Of a DNA stretch of 64,000 nt, positions 22,001 through 28,869 are shown piece after piece. The notes under the pieces were generated by a model. It saw nothing but the letters and a program-made list of their open reading frames with translations. It made no database searches and was not told where the DNA came from. Source of the DNA: Hippopus hippopus (taxonomy: Eukaryota > Mollusca > Bivalvia > Cardiida > Cardiidae). A program made the position numbers and the translations under genes. The stretch's first letter is position 1; each line of letters opens with the position of its first letter. The stretch spans positions 31,189,394-31,253,393 of the forward strand of contig OX328105.1 of NCBI GenBank assembly GCA_946811185.2. The letters are read 5' to 3'.

Positions 22001-23084
22001 TTACCGTAGCATTTTGTCAAAATTCCACCATTTTCTGTGCAGTATACATGTATTGAAACAGAGCAAAAAAAAAAAAGGTGATTGTCCCTATTTGTAATTC
22101 ATATTTCAAAATTTGCATTGAAGAAAAGAATATGCTTTACATTTTTTGGACAATTTGCAGTAAATTACTTCTTTGCACTATATAGATATCAAGGGTCATA
22201 AATTCTGCAATAGACCACAAAATCTTAGACTTACACAAATTGAATCCATTTTCAAATGACTTACAAAATATAGCTCAAATGTGATTGGTCTGTGGCCCCT
22301 TAAAACACAGTAATTTTTGTAAAAATGGTCAATGTTTTTTTCTATGAGAATATGTTACAACATTGTGATGGAAGGAAAATTGCTCAGAAGTAGTAGTTTC
22401 TCCTTTTGCTGCAATGTTTTCATAAGAAAGTCTGCTGCAGGACACCAAATTTCATCCTGTTGAGATAATGAACGGAACCAAACTGAATCTGATTCATGAC
22501 TTGTACTTAGATACATCATCTGTCTGTAAAAGTTTAAACACAATGCAATACACAAGAAGTTGGTCAACTGAAAAAAAAAAGATAAAAAGGGCCATGCTTT
22601 CTGACAATGCTGTTTAATGCATCTACAAAAAATATTGACCCATGACAGCCTGTGCAGGCTAACATGAATCAAAATGTTTCGTTTTTGGTAAATTTTCAAG
22701 GACCATCTTATTGCAGGATTTAATTGGTTGTTAGATTTTATGAAACCATAATGATGTGATGACTTGTTTGGTATAATGGAAAATGGAGATGCATTTTACA
22801 GCCCTTTTTGCCAGAACATGGCTCAATCATATTGATCATCACCTGAGACAAATTGCAGCCGAGTCATTTAAAAAAACCCATCAACAAATAGATAATTAAT
22901 GTAAAAAATCCCTTGAAAATAATGAACCATATTAATGTATGTAAACTTTACTTGAAATTGTTCTCCATTTCAGATCCTTTATCCGCAATGGAACTTGCTG
23001 GCTGAGAGAAACAAGCGCCAAGAGTTTATCCGCTCGGAGATAAATGCAAGAATGGAACAAAGACGCAAGGCCGAAACTAGCTGA
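3311..23084 (+). CDS. FASTK-family-like protein, six 3' exons (5' end missing)
   Basis: Exons 3311-4040, 5738-5868, 11322-11433, 18169-18235, 21119-21266 and 22974-23084 all have AG/GT borders and compatible phases (0/1, 1/0, 0/1, 1/2, 2/0). Joined they give 432 codons and a TGA stop. The first exon encodes an alpha-helical, repeat-like region rich in Leu and Ser. The last two exons encode FVVVVLEEWDLI, then PRTLIRQLSESENTEVITIL, then YPQWNLLAERNKRQEFIRSEI-type sequence (motif ILYPQWNLL). This layout of helical repeats followed by a (beta)-(helix)-P..eW-(helix) terminus is how FAST kinase-domain proteins end in a RAP domain; members act in mitochondrial RNA processing. The family call is my inference from this pattern, and upstream exons are not visible. 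An unrelated helical-repeat protein remains possible. Confidence 0.55.
4233..4446. mobile_element. TTAA MITE family B, complete copy
   Basis: TTAA at 4233-4236 and 4443-4446 flank ends CTCTTAAAATGCC and GGCGCTTTGAGAG. The central inverse repeat is AAGGTCAGACTG / CAGTCTGACCTTTGATC. Like family A it uses TTAA as its target, but the internal sequence is unrelated. Confidence 0.65.
4447..4580. repeat. Short inverted repeat, AAACCATTTTGAATTCCATT type
   Basis: AAACCATT...CCATTCT at about 4449 is mirrored by AGAATGGTTTG at about 4570. An internal pair GATTGGCTGA / CAACCAATCAG lies between. It is a MITE-like foldback with no coding capacity. Confidence 0.4.
4965..5362. mobile_element. MITE family D with embedded family A fragment
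   Basis: Ends GCTCTGGCAAAAGGGGGTTT (about 4967) and TAATCCCCCTTTTCACAGA (about 5336) are inverse. A family A left end (ACCACACAATCCCAACTTTT) begins at a TTAA near 5190 within GATGCATTAA, so A probably inserted into D here. Confidence 0.5.
5738..5868 (+). CDS. FASTK-like gene, second visible exon
   Basis: The acceptor CAAACAG ends at 5737 and the donor GTAAGT starts at 5869. It continues the frame from 4040 (G|GG codon) and encodes YPFYALKAYFLLRAYIDIDL followed by an acidic helical stretch. Confidence 0.65.
5962..6061. mobile_element. Chimeric A/B TTAA element (~100 bp)
   Basis: TTAA flanks both ends. The left arm matches family A (TTTTAACGACCCTATGAAAG) while the right arm matches family B (TAGTTGTGAAAGGCTCTGAG). 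This suggests recombination or template switching between the families. Confidence 0.4.
6258..6918 (+). mobile_element. Degenerate family E element
   Basis: Diverged ~160-bp units (CCACTACCAAGATTG, AGCCCTGGGGTC) end in GCAGTGGAGCAATACAGGGC and a hairpin plus TTCTTG. It is followed by a GTCT/CCGT microsatellite at about 6930-6970 that probably starts another truncated copy. Confidence 0.5.
7010..7190. repeat. SINE tail fragment and family E 5' remnant
   Basis: At about 7010-7110 there is a SINE-like tail (GTTGAAAGCAGCATATAACA, then TCAGTCAGTC). At 7157-7190 GCTCATCTGAGCACAAAGTG is the 5' hairpin of a family E element with nothing downstream. Confidence 0.4.
7239..7518. mobile_element. Family A MITE, fully symmetric (right-arm/right-arm) copy
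   Basis: Both arms are the TTTGGACAAGTCC...GTCGTCTGC type, so the whole ~280 bp folds on itself, unlike the usual asymmetric copies. The hairpin centre is near 7373. The right end is GGAG-TTAA at 7515-7518. Confidence 0.6.
7655..7880 (+). mobile_element. Family A MITE, degenerate
   Basis: The central hairpin is diverged (AATGTTGGTAACAAGTATTT). Left arm GACACTGGGGAAGAGGCC, right end CATCTGATAAAGAC. Confidence 0.6.
7947..10243 (+). mobile_element. Family E element, full length, with two tandem arrays
   Basis: It starts TAGCTCACGTGAGCACGAAG with a GTGCTC hairpin, then GTCCGTCCGTCGTCC. From 8050 to about 9320 there are ~147-bp units (CACCAAACTTGGTCAAAATA) that alternate as ~294-bp dimers. From 9330 to about 10060 there is a second, unrelated array of ~160-bp units (CTTGTCCGGAGCATAACTTT). 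It ends CAGGTGAGCGATATAGG then hairpin GGACCATCATGGTCC and TCTTG. ORFs on both strands are repeat translations. Confidence 0.7.
10247..11073 (+). mobile_element. Family E-like element (CTACTGGC type)
   Basis: Inverse ends CTCTACTGGCTGAAAGCC and GCCAGTAGAG flank about four ~160-bp units (CTTGTTTACGCGATAAAGTC). It abuts the preceding element at its TCTTG|TTTTAG end. A long G tract follows at about 11093-11108. Confidence 0.6.
11322..11433 (+). CDS. FASTK-like gene, third visible exon
   Basis: The acceptor CTTTTTCAG ends at 11321 and the donor GTAAGT starts at 11434. It encodes EIEPSVRKKIVKFTVGQVLG and continues to a GYFI end, leaving one base that completes an Asp codon in the next exon. Confidence 0.65.
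11455..11730. mobile_element. Palindromic MITE family C and family E 3' fragment
   Basis: Inverse arms GGTACTCACAAACCATTCTT and AAGAACAGTTCGTGAATA surround GCAAGTAACACAACTTTGG and its inverse. The tail at 11689-11727 (GCCAGTAGAGTGATCCAGG) is a family E 3' end. Confidence 0.5.
11930..12147 (+). mobile_element. Family A MITE
   Basis: The hairpin GAGAAAATTGCTGGTAACC is centred near 12005, with right arm GTCGTCCACAAATGG and terminal TTAA near 12144-12147. Confidence 0.6.
12150..13560. other. Intron stretch with little recognisable content
   Basis: At 12451-12545 there is one end of the family G element (TGCATGCAGTGCTCTTG). A C10+ tract lies near 12853. Otherwise I see AT-rich sequence without exon-like ORFs. 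Confidence 0.4.
13563..13620 (-). repeat. Family E 3' end fragment, reverse orientation
   Basis: GGCCAAGATGGCCCTGGATC then GCTCACCTGAATTTTTAAGA is the reverse complement of the 3' terminus seen at about 15085-15129. Confidence 0.5.
13625..15129 (+). mobile_element. Family E element with ~135-bp GAAATAATTTCACAGA repeats
   Basis: The 5' end is CCTGAGCACAATGTGCTCAA. The body is a run of ~130-140-bp units containing GCTGGTCAGATTTTGAAATA and TTCCTTGGGTGACC. The 3' end is CAGGTGAGCGATCCAGGG plus hairpin and TCTTG. At about 14795-14835 a copy of the family G end lies inside. Confidence 0.65.
15172..16850. mobile_element. Family G element: large inverted repeat
   Basis: The first ~115 bp (CAAGAGTACCGCATGCAGG ... 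GGCATAATTTGGCACCAAAG) and the last ~115 bp (TGGTGCCAAATTATGCCCC ... GGCATATGGTGCTCTTG) are reverse complements. Between them the same GGTCAGATTTTGAAATAATT repeats run first in reverse, then in forward orientation, so the element is a long mirror. Single ends of this family occur near 12451, 14795 and 27446. Confidence 0.6.
16851..17763 (+). mobile_element. Family E element (TCCACTGGCC type)
   Basis: Starts CAGCTCCACTGGCCAAAGGC with CCATCCGTCCATG. About four ~160-bp units (AGCCCTGGGGTCAAATTTGG) match the 1665-3102 copy. Ends AGAGCGATACAGGG plus hairpin and CTCTTG. Confidence 0.6.
17817..18166 (+). repeat. Family E 3' ends upstream of exon 4
   Basis: Two orphan 3' termini lie at 17817-17869 (AAGTGAGCGATCCAGGACC) and about 18118-18164 (CAAGTGAGCCTTATAGG ... 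TCCTTTTG). The second is directly upstream of the exon 4 acceptor and supplies most of its pyrimidine-rich tract. Confidence 0.45.
18169..18235 (+). CDS. FASTK-like gene, fourth visible exon (67 bp)
   Basis: The acceptor TTGTTTACAG ends at 18168 and the donor GTAATT starts at 18236. Encodes IEFYLDDEGNIRPQNYEGNL; phase 1 in, phase 2 out. Confidence 0.6.
18275..18440 (-). mobile_element. Family A MITE, deletion in the hairpin
   Basis: TTAA at 18275. The left arm TTACCTGACAACAAAATG is intact, but part of the central hairpin is missing (TGGCTGTTTAACAGCATTTA). It ends ATGGTAAAGGGTTG. Confidence 0.55.
18473..19673 (+). mobile_element. Family A MITE split by a family E element
   Basis: The left half (ACCCTTAAGAATGTGG ... 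CACAATT) stops at about 18547 and the right half (GCCTTCAATAGACAAATCC ... GGTGAGGGTTTAA) resumes at about 19563. The family E element at 18548-19561 lies exactly between them. Confidence 0.55.
18548..19561 (+). mobile_element. Family E element nested in a MITE
   Basis: Starts CTAGCTCACCTGAGTAGAG and GTGCTCAAGATGAGC. Has ~165-bp units with TTGTGTGCACTCTAGAGGCC and AAAAGTAGGTCACTGG. Ends AAGGTGAGCGCTAAAGGG plus hairpin GGGCCAATGGCCC and TTTTG. Confidence 0.6.
19670..19899 (+). mobile_element. Family A MITE sharing its left TTAA with the previous copy
   Basis: The TTAA at 19670-19673 closes the previous element and opens this one. The hairpin is centred near 19757, and the right end GCGGTAAAGAG is followed by TTGA. 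Confidence 0.65.
20168..20608 (-). mobile_element. Family A MITE interrupted by a second family A copy
   Basis: Starts at TTAA 20168-20171. It is broken at its internal GTCG-TTAA (20357-20360) and resumes at 20581 with TTAAAGCATTGGATTG, ending TTTGGTAAAGTG. The inserted copy is flanked by TTAA on both sides. Confidence 0.65.
20357..20584 (+). mobile_element. Family A MITE nested in another (TTAA duplication kept)
   Basis: Begins TTAA-GTCTTTACTACACAATC and ends TGTGTGGTAAAGAG-TTAA. The hairpin AAATGCTGGTAACCAGCATT is centred near 20444. Confidence 0.7.
20651..20917 (-). mobile_element. Family A MITE with duplicated left end
   Basis: Two left-end sequences follow one another (TTAACCCTTTAGCAGACGAC, then ACCCATTACCACACGGCAAG) before a normal body. 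The right end is TGTGGTAAAAGG-TTAA. Confidence 0.6.
20914..21098 (-). mobile_element. Family A MITE ending 20 bp before an exon acceptor
   Basis: The left end is truncated (starts at GCATTGCAGACGAC). The right end CAGTAATGGGTTGA lies just upstream of the exon 5 acceptor at 21118, so it forms the end of that intron. Confidence 0.6.
21119..21266 (+). CDS. FASTK-like gene, fifth visible exon
   Basis: The acceptor CAATCAACAG ends at 21118 and the donor GTAAGT starts at 21267. Encodes FVVVVLEEWDLIISPKEVGV and a PRTLIRQLSESE helix, the proposed RAP-like core. Confidence 0.65.
21382..21604 (+). mobile_element. Family A MITE
   Basis: TTAA at 21382-21385, an uninterrupted hairpin centred near 21468, and right end ATGTGGTAAAGAG at 21604. 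Confidence 0.7.
21678..21936 (+). mobile_element. Family A MITE with T- and G-tract expansion
   Basis: TTAA at 21678-21681 and near-perfect hairpin centre near 21767. The right arm AGGTCCAATTTT has expanded into ~30 T followed by ~17 G before GGTTAAG at about 21931. Confidence 0.65.
22215..22440 (-). mobile_element. Family A MITE, old copy
   Basis: Left arm ACCACAAAATCTTAGACTT; degraded hairpin (GGAAAATTGCTCAGAAGTAG). No intact TTAA ends. Confidence 0.4.
22612..22830. mobile_element. MITE family D
   Basis: Left TTTAATGCATCTACAAAAAA and right GATGCATTTTACAGCCCTTT / GCCAGAACATGGCTC. The internal CAGCCTGTGCAGGCTAACAT is shared with the other family D copies. Confidence 0.5.
22974..23084 (+). 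CDS. FASTK-like gene, last exon and stop
   Basis: The acceptor TCTCCATTTCAG ends at 22973. Encodes ILYPQWNLLAERNKRQEFIR and a basic tail, with TGA at 23082-23084. This P-x-W/helix end fits the end of a RAP domain. Confidence 0.65.
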   Translation: MLYPQWNLLAERNKRQEFIRSEINARMEQRRKAETS

Positions 23085-23138
23085 AGAAGTACTCGGAATT
23101 TGTGGAAAACTTTTTTTTGCAAGCTATTGGAAGTTTGA

Positions 23139-23601
23139 CAGTTTATCAAACAACAAAATTTTAGACTTTTCTAAAATGAAAGCATTTGCAGACGACAAAA
23201 TAAATGTGACTTATAAATCGAATTTTGTTTTGGTAGGGTAGAAAACATTGTGGAAAAACAAGAAATGCTGGTAACTAGCATTTTCTCCTTTTTCCATTAT
23301 GACGTCCTGTGAGGCTCAGTAGTAAAGTGTAGGACTTGTAACATGGAGGTTCCTGGTTTTAGCCTCATTGGAAGCATTAGGTTTTTGGTGGGAATATCGT
23401 TGGGCATGACATTTCATAGCCCTAGCCTATAACTGATGAAACCCAGGACAGACATGAATATGTGGGCCGTGGCATTGATATGCCTGATATAATGTTGAAA
23501 ACACCATTCATCCAATAAATCAGTTTTCAACAATACATGTATTTTCAAAAGCTTTCTTTCTTGGGGTAACTAAAACTTGGTATTGTATGGTACAGCGTTA
23601 A
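23139..23601 (-). mobile_element. Family A MITE split by a SINE, just after the gene's stop
   Basis: The left half ends in the hairpin at about 23300 (GCATTTTCTCCTTTTTCCA). The other half resumes at about 23528 (TTTTCAAAAGCTTTCTTTC) and ends at TTAA 23598-23601. The insert at 23302-23525 is a SINE. The element begins about 55 bp after the FASTK-like stop codon, so it may lie in the 3' UTR. Confidence 0.6.
23302..23525 (+). mobile_element. SINE-like element nested in a MITE
   Basis: A weak tRNA-like head (GAGGCTCAGTAGTAAAGTGT ... TTCCTGGTTTTAGCC) is followed by a body (GAAACCCAGGACAGACATGA) and tail AATGTTGAAAACACCATTCA. Confidence 0.5.
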
Positions 23602-23708
23602 CCCAAAAACATTAGAGATTATGTGAGGGTTTGAATCTGTTTCTGGAAATTCGATTGGAGAAACGTTATAGATGTGTGAGGACTCAAACCTTTTTTTCTG
23701 AATAATCC

Positions 23709-23998
23709 TTAACCAAACAACAAAATGTTTGACTTGTCCAGATTGAAAGCATTTGTAGATGACAAAATAAAAATGAATCAAAATTGAAAATTATTTTCGG
23801 AAGGGTAGAAAGCATAGTGGGAAAAGGAGAAAATGCTGGTTACCAGCATTTTCTCCTTTTCCCATTATGCTTTCAAAAGTCCTCTCATTTTGGGTCGTTA
23901 AAACTGTTGTTACCAGCATTTTCTCCTTTTCCCACATTATTTTCGAAAGTCCCCTCATTTTGAGTTGTTAAAACTCAGGATTGTTGTTAAAGGGTTAA
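23709..23998 (-). mobile_element. Family A MITE with a 67-bp internal duplication
   Basis: TTAA at 23709-23712 and 23995-23998. After the hairpin, the segment GTTACCAGCATTTTCTCC ... GTTAAAACT (about 23840-23906) is repeated at about 23907-23975 with a few differences. Confidence 0.65.
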
Positions 23999-24025
23999 TT
24001 GAAAAAATTTAACTGCTCTCTTTAT

Positions 24026-24564
24026 TTAACCCTTATCCAACATTTATGAGTTTATACAACCATGAGGACAAAGGCTTTTGGAAACATTATAGGAAAAGTA
24101 GAAAATGCTAGTAACTAACATTTTCTCGTTTTCACACACTGTTTTCTACTCTTTCACAGATAAATTCCATAACCATATTTTTTATTTGTTTTCTCCAAAT
24201 ACCTTTCTTGTTATGGCAGGTCAAAAATTTTATTGAGTCCCAGTAGTGTAGTGTACTTAACTTTGGAACTAGGGGTCGCTGGTTCAAATCCCCAGTTTTG
24301 CCAATTCAGAGGATTGATGATAGTCATTGCAGCAGGATTTGGTCCTCTCTCACCACTGATCATCGTTTTGACAATGGTTATGTGGGAAAGCTGCCAGTGG
24401 CTTGGGAGGGTTATTGTGCGAAGTACTGATGACAGAAACTCCAGAAAAGCATTGATGGGTGGTGCACTGGTTGCCACTGTATAACTGAAAATAATGCCGA
24501 AAATGATGTTAAACACCATACAATCAGTCAATCAACCAAATTTTTTTGTTTGATAAAGGGTTTA
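24026..24564 (+). mobile_element. Family A MITE split by a SINE
   Basis: TTAA at 24026-24029. The right arm breaks at GGTCAAAAATTTTATTGAG (24235) and its terminus (TTGTTTGATAAAGGG) reappears at 24546-24560. A SINE occupies 24236-24535. Confidence 0.6.
24236..24535 (+). mobile_element. SINE family S1
   Basis: The tRNA-like head has a box B-like GGTTCAAATCCCC near 24282. The body contains TTGATGATAGTCATTGC and ACTGATCATCGTTTTGACAA. The tail is ATGTTAAACACCATACAATC with CAATCA repeats. Related copies: 29348-29562, 49640-49935, 55215-55502. Confidence 0.6.
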
Positions 24565-24646
24565 CCCTTCACCACACAATCCCAACTTTAAGAGACCTTG
24601 AGAAGAATTGGACAAATTAAAATTTTGTTGTGTGGTAAAGGGTTAA
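24561..24646 (+). mobile_element. Family A MITE, 86-bp internal-deletion derivative
   Basis: Only the two ends remain: CACCACACAATCCCAACTTT and TTTGTTGTGTGGTAAAGGG-TTAA, joined at GAATTGGACAAATT. The hairpin is gone. Confidence 0.6.
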
Positions 24647-24689
24647 CACCTCACCTCTTAGAGATGACATTTCATGTCTTGCTTCGGAC

Positions 24690-24770
24690 ACATTTTGAAA
24701 AAAACGTGGAAGAGAGAGAATTTGCTTGTAAAAAGCACCTTGACCTTTTCCCACATCATTTTGATATGTC
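24690..24770 (+). repeat. Degenerate family A hairpin remnant
   Basis: TTTTGAAAAAAACGTGGAAG and CCTTTTCCCACATCATTTTG are recognisable arms with a diverged centre. Confidence 0.35.
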
Positions 24771-24816
24771 TTAGCTCTACCAAAATACAAAATATTATCA
24801 AAACTGCTGATGACAA

Positions 24817-26467
24817 AATGCTCAAGGTGTGCCTCTTAAGTCATGCATCATTTGGGCGTCAACAATTACCTTGTGTGCTCTGTAAAGGCCACATTATCAG
24901 ACCTGTACTAATGAAAATTGGTCAGAGTGTTTGTTTTGATAATATCTCCAACATGTTCAAAATTGGGTCATGTCAGGTCAAAAAGTAGGTCACCAGGTCA
25001 AATCTTAGAAAAACCTTGAGTGCACTTTATAGGCCACATTTTCTGTCAATACTCATTTAAATTGGTCTGAGTATTTGTCTTGATAATATCTCACACAAGT
25101 TCAAAATTGGGTTATGTCAGGTCAAAAAAGAGGTCACCAGGCCAAATCTTAGAAAAACCCTGCGTTCACTCTAGAGGCCACATTTTCAGCCCTATACTTA
25201 TGAAAATTGGTCAGTGATTACCCTGATAATATCTCAGACATCCTTGAAATTGAGTCATGTCAGGTCAAAAAGTAGGTCAATGGGCCAAATGGTAGAAAGA
25301 CCTTGTGTTCACTCTAGAGGCCACATTTTCAGCCAGATACTCAAGAAATTTAGTCATGCAAATCTTGGACAAGCTTGAAATTGAGCCATATCAGGTTAAA
25401 AAGTATGTTAGTGGGCCTAACCTTAGAAAAACCTTATGTGTACACCAGAGGCAACATTTTCAGTCCAATGGGCATAAAAAGTTGAAAAGTTGGGTTATGT
25501 CCGGTCAAAAAGTAGGTCACTGTGCCAGATGTTAGGAAAACCTTGTGTGCATTCTAGAGGCCACTTTTTCAGCCTGGTACTCATGAAACTTGATATGAAA
25601 GTTTTTCTCATTTATACAACACAGACAGGTTTAAAAATGGGTCACATTTGGTAAAAAAATAGACTACTGGGACAAATCTTTGAAAACATTTTAAAGGCCA
25701 CATTTTCAGCCCAATAGTCATGAAAATTGGTCAGAATGTTTGTCCTAATGATATGTTGGACAACTTCAAATTGGGCCACATACGGTTGAACGGTAGGTCA
25801 CTGGAAAAAATCTAAAAAAAAAAAAAACTTGTGTATACTATAGAGGCCAAATTTTCAGTCAGATTCTCATGATACTTAGTCATAAAGGTTTGTTGTGGTG
25901 ACATCTAGGTCAACTTCAAATGATTGGTCAAAAAGTAGGTCACTGGGAGAAATTGTAGGCAAATTTTGTGTGGACTCTAAGGTTATTTGTACAGCCTGAT
26001 ACTTATAGGACTTAGTCAGAATGTTTGTCTTTATGATATCTAAGAAAAGTTAAAAAATAGGTCATGTCAGAACAAAACTAGGTCACAGGGACAAATCCTA
26101 GAAAAACCTTGTTTGCATTCTTGGAGCCATATTTCCTGTGGATGCTTGTAAAAATTAGAATGTTTCTGTTGATGATGACTCAGACAAGTTACAATTAGAT
26201 CGTGTCAGTCAAAAAGTAAGTTACTAGGACAAATCTTAGGAAAGCCTTGTGTGGATTTTAGAGGTTACATTTTCTGTCTGATACTCATGAAACATAGTAA
26301 GAATGTTTGGCTTGATCATAACTCTGACAAATTCTAAAATGGGTCAAGTCTGTCAAAAAGTAGGTCACTAACTTTCATGTGTTTTACATAACAACCAGGA
26401 TCGCTTCAGCTTTATTAATCCTAGATGAATGTACTCAAGTGAGCACTTTAGGACCAAGGCCCTCTTG
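24817..26467 (+). mobile_element. Family E element, 5'-truncated, inside a MITE
   Basis: About nine ~165-bp units (CTCTAGAGGCCACATTTTCAG, GGTCAAAAAGTAGGTCAC, CTCATGAAACTTGGTC type) match the 18548-19561 element. Ends AAGTGAGCACTTTAGGACC ... CCTCTTG. Family A sequence lies on both sides (24772-24816 and 26468-26604). Confidence 0.6.
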
Positions 26468-26604
26468 TTCTTTGAAAAGATAGAAAATAATGGGATCAGA
26501 AGAAAATGCTGGTTACCAGCATTTCCTCTTTTTCTCACAATGTTTTTAGATGCATTTTTTACTCCACTGTCATAAAAGTACAGAATTTTTTGATACAGGG
26601 TTAA
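26468..26604 (-). mobile_element. Family A MITE right part
   Basis: Hairpin AAATGCTGGTTACCAGCATT near 26512, diverged right arm, end TGATACAGGG-TTAA. The left part is probably at 24772-24816. Confidence 0.5.
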
Positions 26605-26801
26605 ACAGTTAGCCTTTACAAGACATCAAAATTTTTGAGATCTCAAACCCAAAACATTGAGCAAACAGATCAGTGCCATAGTTGAGAATCATATGAGTTA
26701 GTGTGGAACAAATAAAGACCTTGCTCACATTGAGTTACTTCTCCTTTCCTTAACATGTTCTCCATTCCATTTTGAATGGGTCATTTTTAGCTAAAAGCTA
26801 T

Positions 26802-27030
26802 TTAACTCTTTACCACACAATCCCGACTTTTAACGACCCTGAAAAAGAAAGCCTTTGAAAACATTGTGGGAAAAAGAGAAAATGCTGGTAACCAGCATTT
26901 TCTCCTTTTCCTACAATGTTTTCTACTCTTTCCAATTCAAAATTCAATTTTTGATTCACATTTATTTTGTCGTCTGCAAATGCTTTCAATTTGGACTAGT
27001 CCAAAATTTTGTCGTTTGGTAAAGAGTTAA
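26802..27030 (+). mobile_element. Family A MITE, near-consensus reference copy
   Basis: TTAA at 26802-26805 and 27027-27030. Ends CTCTTTACCACACAATCCCG and GTCGTTTGGTAAAGAG. Hairpin centre near 26890. This is one of the cleanest copies, 229 bp including both TTAA. Confidence 0.75.
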
Positions 27031-27044
27031 GAAAACATCAGGGC

Positions 27045-27300
27045 CGTCCTTTGTCAAAAGGAGGTGTGATGCATCTGCAAAAGTATCAATCCAAGTCGGC
27101 CTATGCAGGCTGACCTGTGTCTAAACTTTCTGCTTTTGGTCAACTTTCTGCATGTGCAGGCTGATATGGGTCAAAACTTTTTGTTATTTGTAAATTTTCT
27201 ATGTGCCGATGATTCTGTCCATTTTGAGACTAAACGAATTCTATCAATTCATGACTATGTGCTTACTTGCTTGGTAAATGCATAACAAAGCATGGCTTAT
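27045..27300. mobile_element. MITE family D
   Basis: Starts TTGTCAAAAGGAGGTGTGATG with two copies of CTGTGCAGGCTGA-type sequence. The right end is degraded around AACAAAGCATGGC. Confidence 0.4.
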
Positions 27301-27445
27301 CAAGGTATTGTCACAGCCCTATTGTTGTCCTTGGAAAGTTTTGACATTTTCTGATACCTCTGTCATAGGTCTGGCTTGGTTTTAACTACAAAAAAGAGAA
27401 ACCACATAAATAAGGGCAAGTAACCCACAATAGATTTGACACAGT

Positions 27446-27548
27446 TACACCCCTTTTTTGCCCAGCATTTTTACTGAAAAAGTAACTGCAGCCAAGGGTT
27501 TGCATGGCGTTCTGCAGCCTGCATGGCAATTTTGTGTTCGTGTTTTAT
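27446..27548. repeat. Family G single end
   Basis: TACACCCCTTTTTTGCCC ... CTGCATGGCAATTTTGTG resembles the terminal ~100 bp of the inverted element at 15172-16850. Confidence 0.35.
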
Positions 27549-27573
27549 TCTTACTTACCTGGAATCACATATA

Positions 27574-27796
27574 ACCTTTACCCTTAAAGTGCTTTTCCAT
27601 TCTACAGTTACCTTTGTGGGCATTGTACATTTAGGTCAAGATCAGACTGCATATTTTGTGCATTCTGATCTTTGATCTACACTTTCCCCTTTGCTGAGAC
27701 ATTCTGGACTGCAGGAACCTTGACATTGCTTTTATTAGTGTCTTTTTTCTGGAACAGAATTGTCTGTTGTGTTTATTTGGTGCTCTAAGGATTAAA
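27574..27796. mobile_element. TTAA MITE family B
   Basis: The central hairpin AGATCAGACTGCATATTTTG / GTGCATTCTGATC is near 27660. Ends ACCTTTACCC and GGTGCTCTAAGGATTAA. Confidence 0.5.
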
Positions 27797-28295
27797 ATGC
27801 TGAGCATAACATAGGGCTGTAGATCAAAATCAGACAGCACAAAATGTGAGTTTGAATTACGTACTATATTTACACTATCAAATATCAGTGAGATATTCTC
27901 AAAACAGCCGTGAATGTGTGCTAATGGGGGGGGGGGAATTATTCTTTTTAAACATCCTAAAAGAATGTTGAGTTCTTTTTTTTTTTTTTGGAGGGGGGGT
28001 AGCATTTTCCTTTCCTTCCTAAAAAACTGTTTGCCCTCTTCAGTTAAAAGAAGACAAGTTAAAAGATATTCACAGGGAATGCCACCTGAACTCCTCACGC
28101 CGGGAGGAGGTGCACCACATGTTGTGCTTTTCAGCCACTTGTGCCTTTGGCGCTTGGGGAATGCCATCATGGAGCATTTCATGGCCATGCCATTCTTAAA
28201 AAGCTGACTACAGCCCTGAATGTGTCAATATTAAAAGCTGAAGCAATAAACAAAGTAAAGTGGATCAAATAATGGGATTAGTCTTTGCACAAAAA

Positions 28296-28425
28296 AAATA
28301 ATAGAAAATATTACGGAAAAAGGAAAAAAAAGTACTGGTTAACACCAATTTCTGCTTTGGCCAGAATGTTTTAATAAGCTGTCTTATTCAGGTTTGTACA
28401 ACATGATTGTTTGGTACAGGGTTCA
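28296..28425 (-). repeat. Degenerate family A MITE
   Basis: GAAAATATTACGGAAAAAGG and GAATGTTTTAATAAGCTG are diverged arms; right end GATTGTTTGGTACAGGG. Confidence 0.4.
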
Positions 28426-28860
28426 TTTTAATGTTGTATAAAAAAGCGCAGGCTGACCTGTGTAGAAACTTTATGCTTTTGGTCAACTTTCTGCATGTCC
28501 AAGAATGTTTCTGCCACAGGATTTAGCTGGTTGTTAGGAAAAAAAAAGATTTTACAAATCCAAAATTATGTGATGACTTGCTTGGGGGTCATCCATCATG
28601 GAGATGCATTAACTCTACTTAACAACACAATTTCCAGTTTTAACAACCCTCAGGAAGATGGGTCTTGAAAACTGTTTGGGAAAAGGAGAAAATGCCTGTA
28701 AGCAGCATTTTCTCCTTTTTCTGAAAATGTTTCTACCCTTTCAGAAACACATTCCAACTTTTGAGCCAATTTGAATTGTCAACTGCAAAGGCTTTCGAAA
28801 TGGACAAATCTGAAATTTTGTTATTGGGTAAAGACTTAAACCCCCTTTTGCCAGAGCATG
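28425..28860. mobile_element. MITE family D split by family A
   Basis: The family D body (GCGCAGGCTGACCTGTG ... ATCATGGAGATGCATTAA) breaks at 28612. It resumes at 28835 with TTAAACCCCCTTTTGCCAG and AGCATG, the family D right end. The insert between is a complete family A element. Confidence 0.55.
28609..28838 (+). mobile_element. Family A MITE inserted in a family D element
   Basis: TTAA at 28609-28612 and 28835-28838. Arms AACAACACAATTTCCAG and TTATTGGGTAAAGAC; hairpin AAATGCCTGTAAGCAGCATT. Confidence 0.65.
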
Positions 28861-28869
28861 AATCCATAT

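Noticed and set aside
24211..24531. ORFs on both strands around 24.2-24.5 kb and their 55.1-55.5 kb counterparts
   Set aside because: These are translations of the SINE S1 body, repeated in all copies.
27631..28188. 185-residue - strand ORF
   Set aside because: Crosses a family B MITE, poly-T and poly-G tracts and low-complexity sequence; no domain or splice signals.
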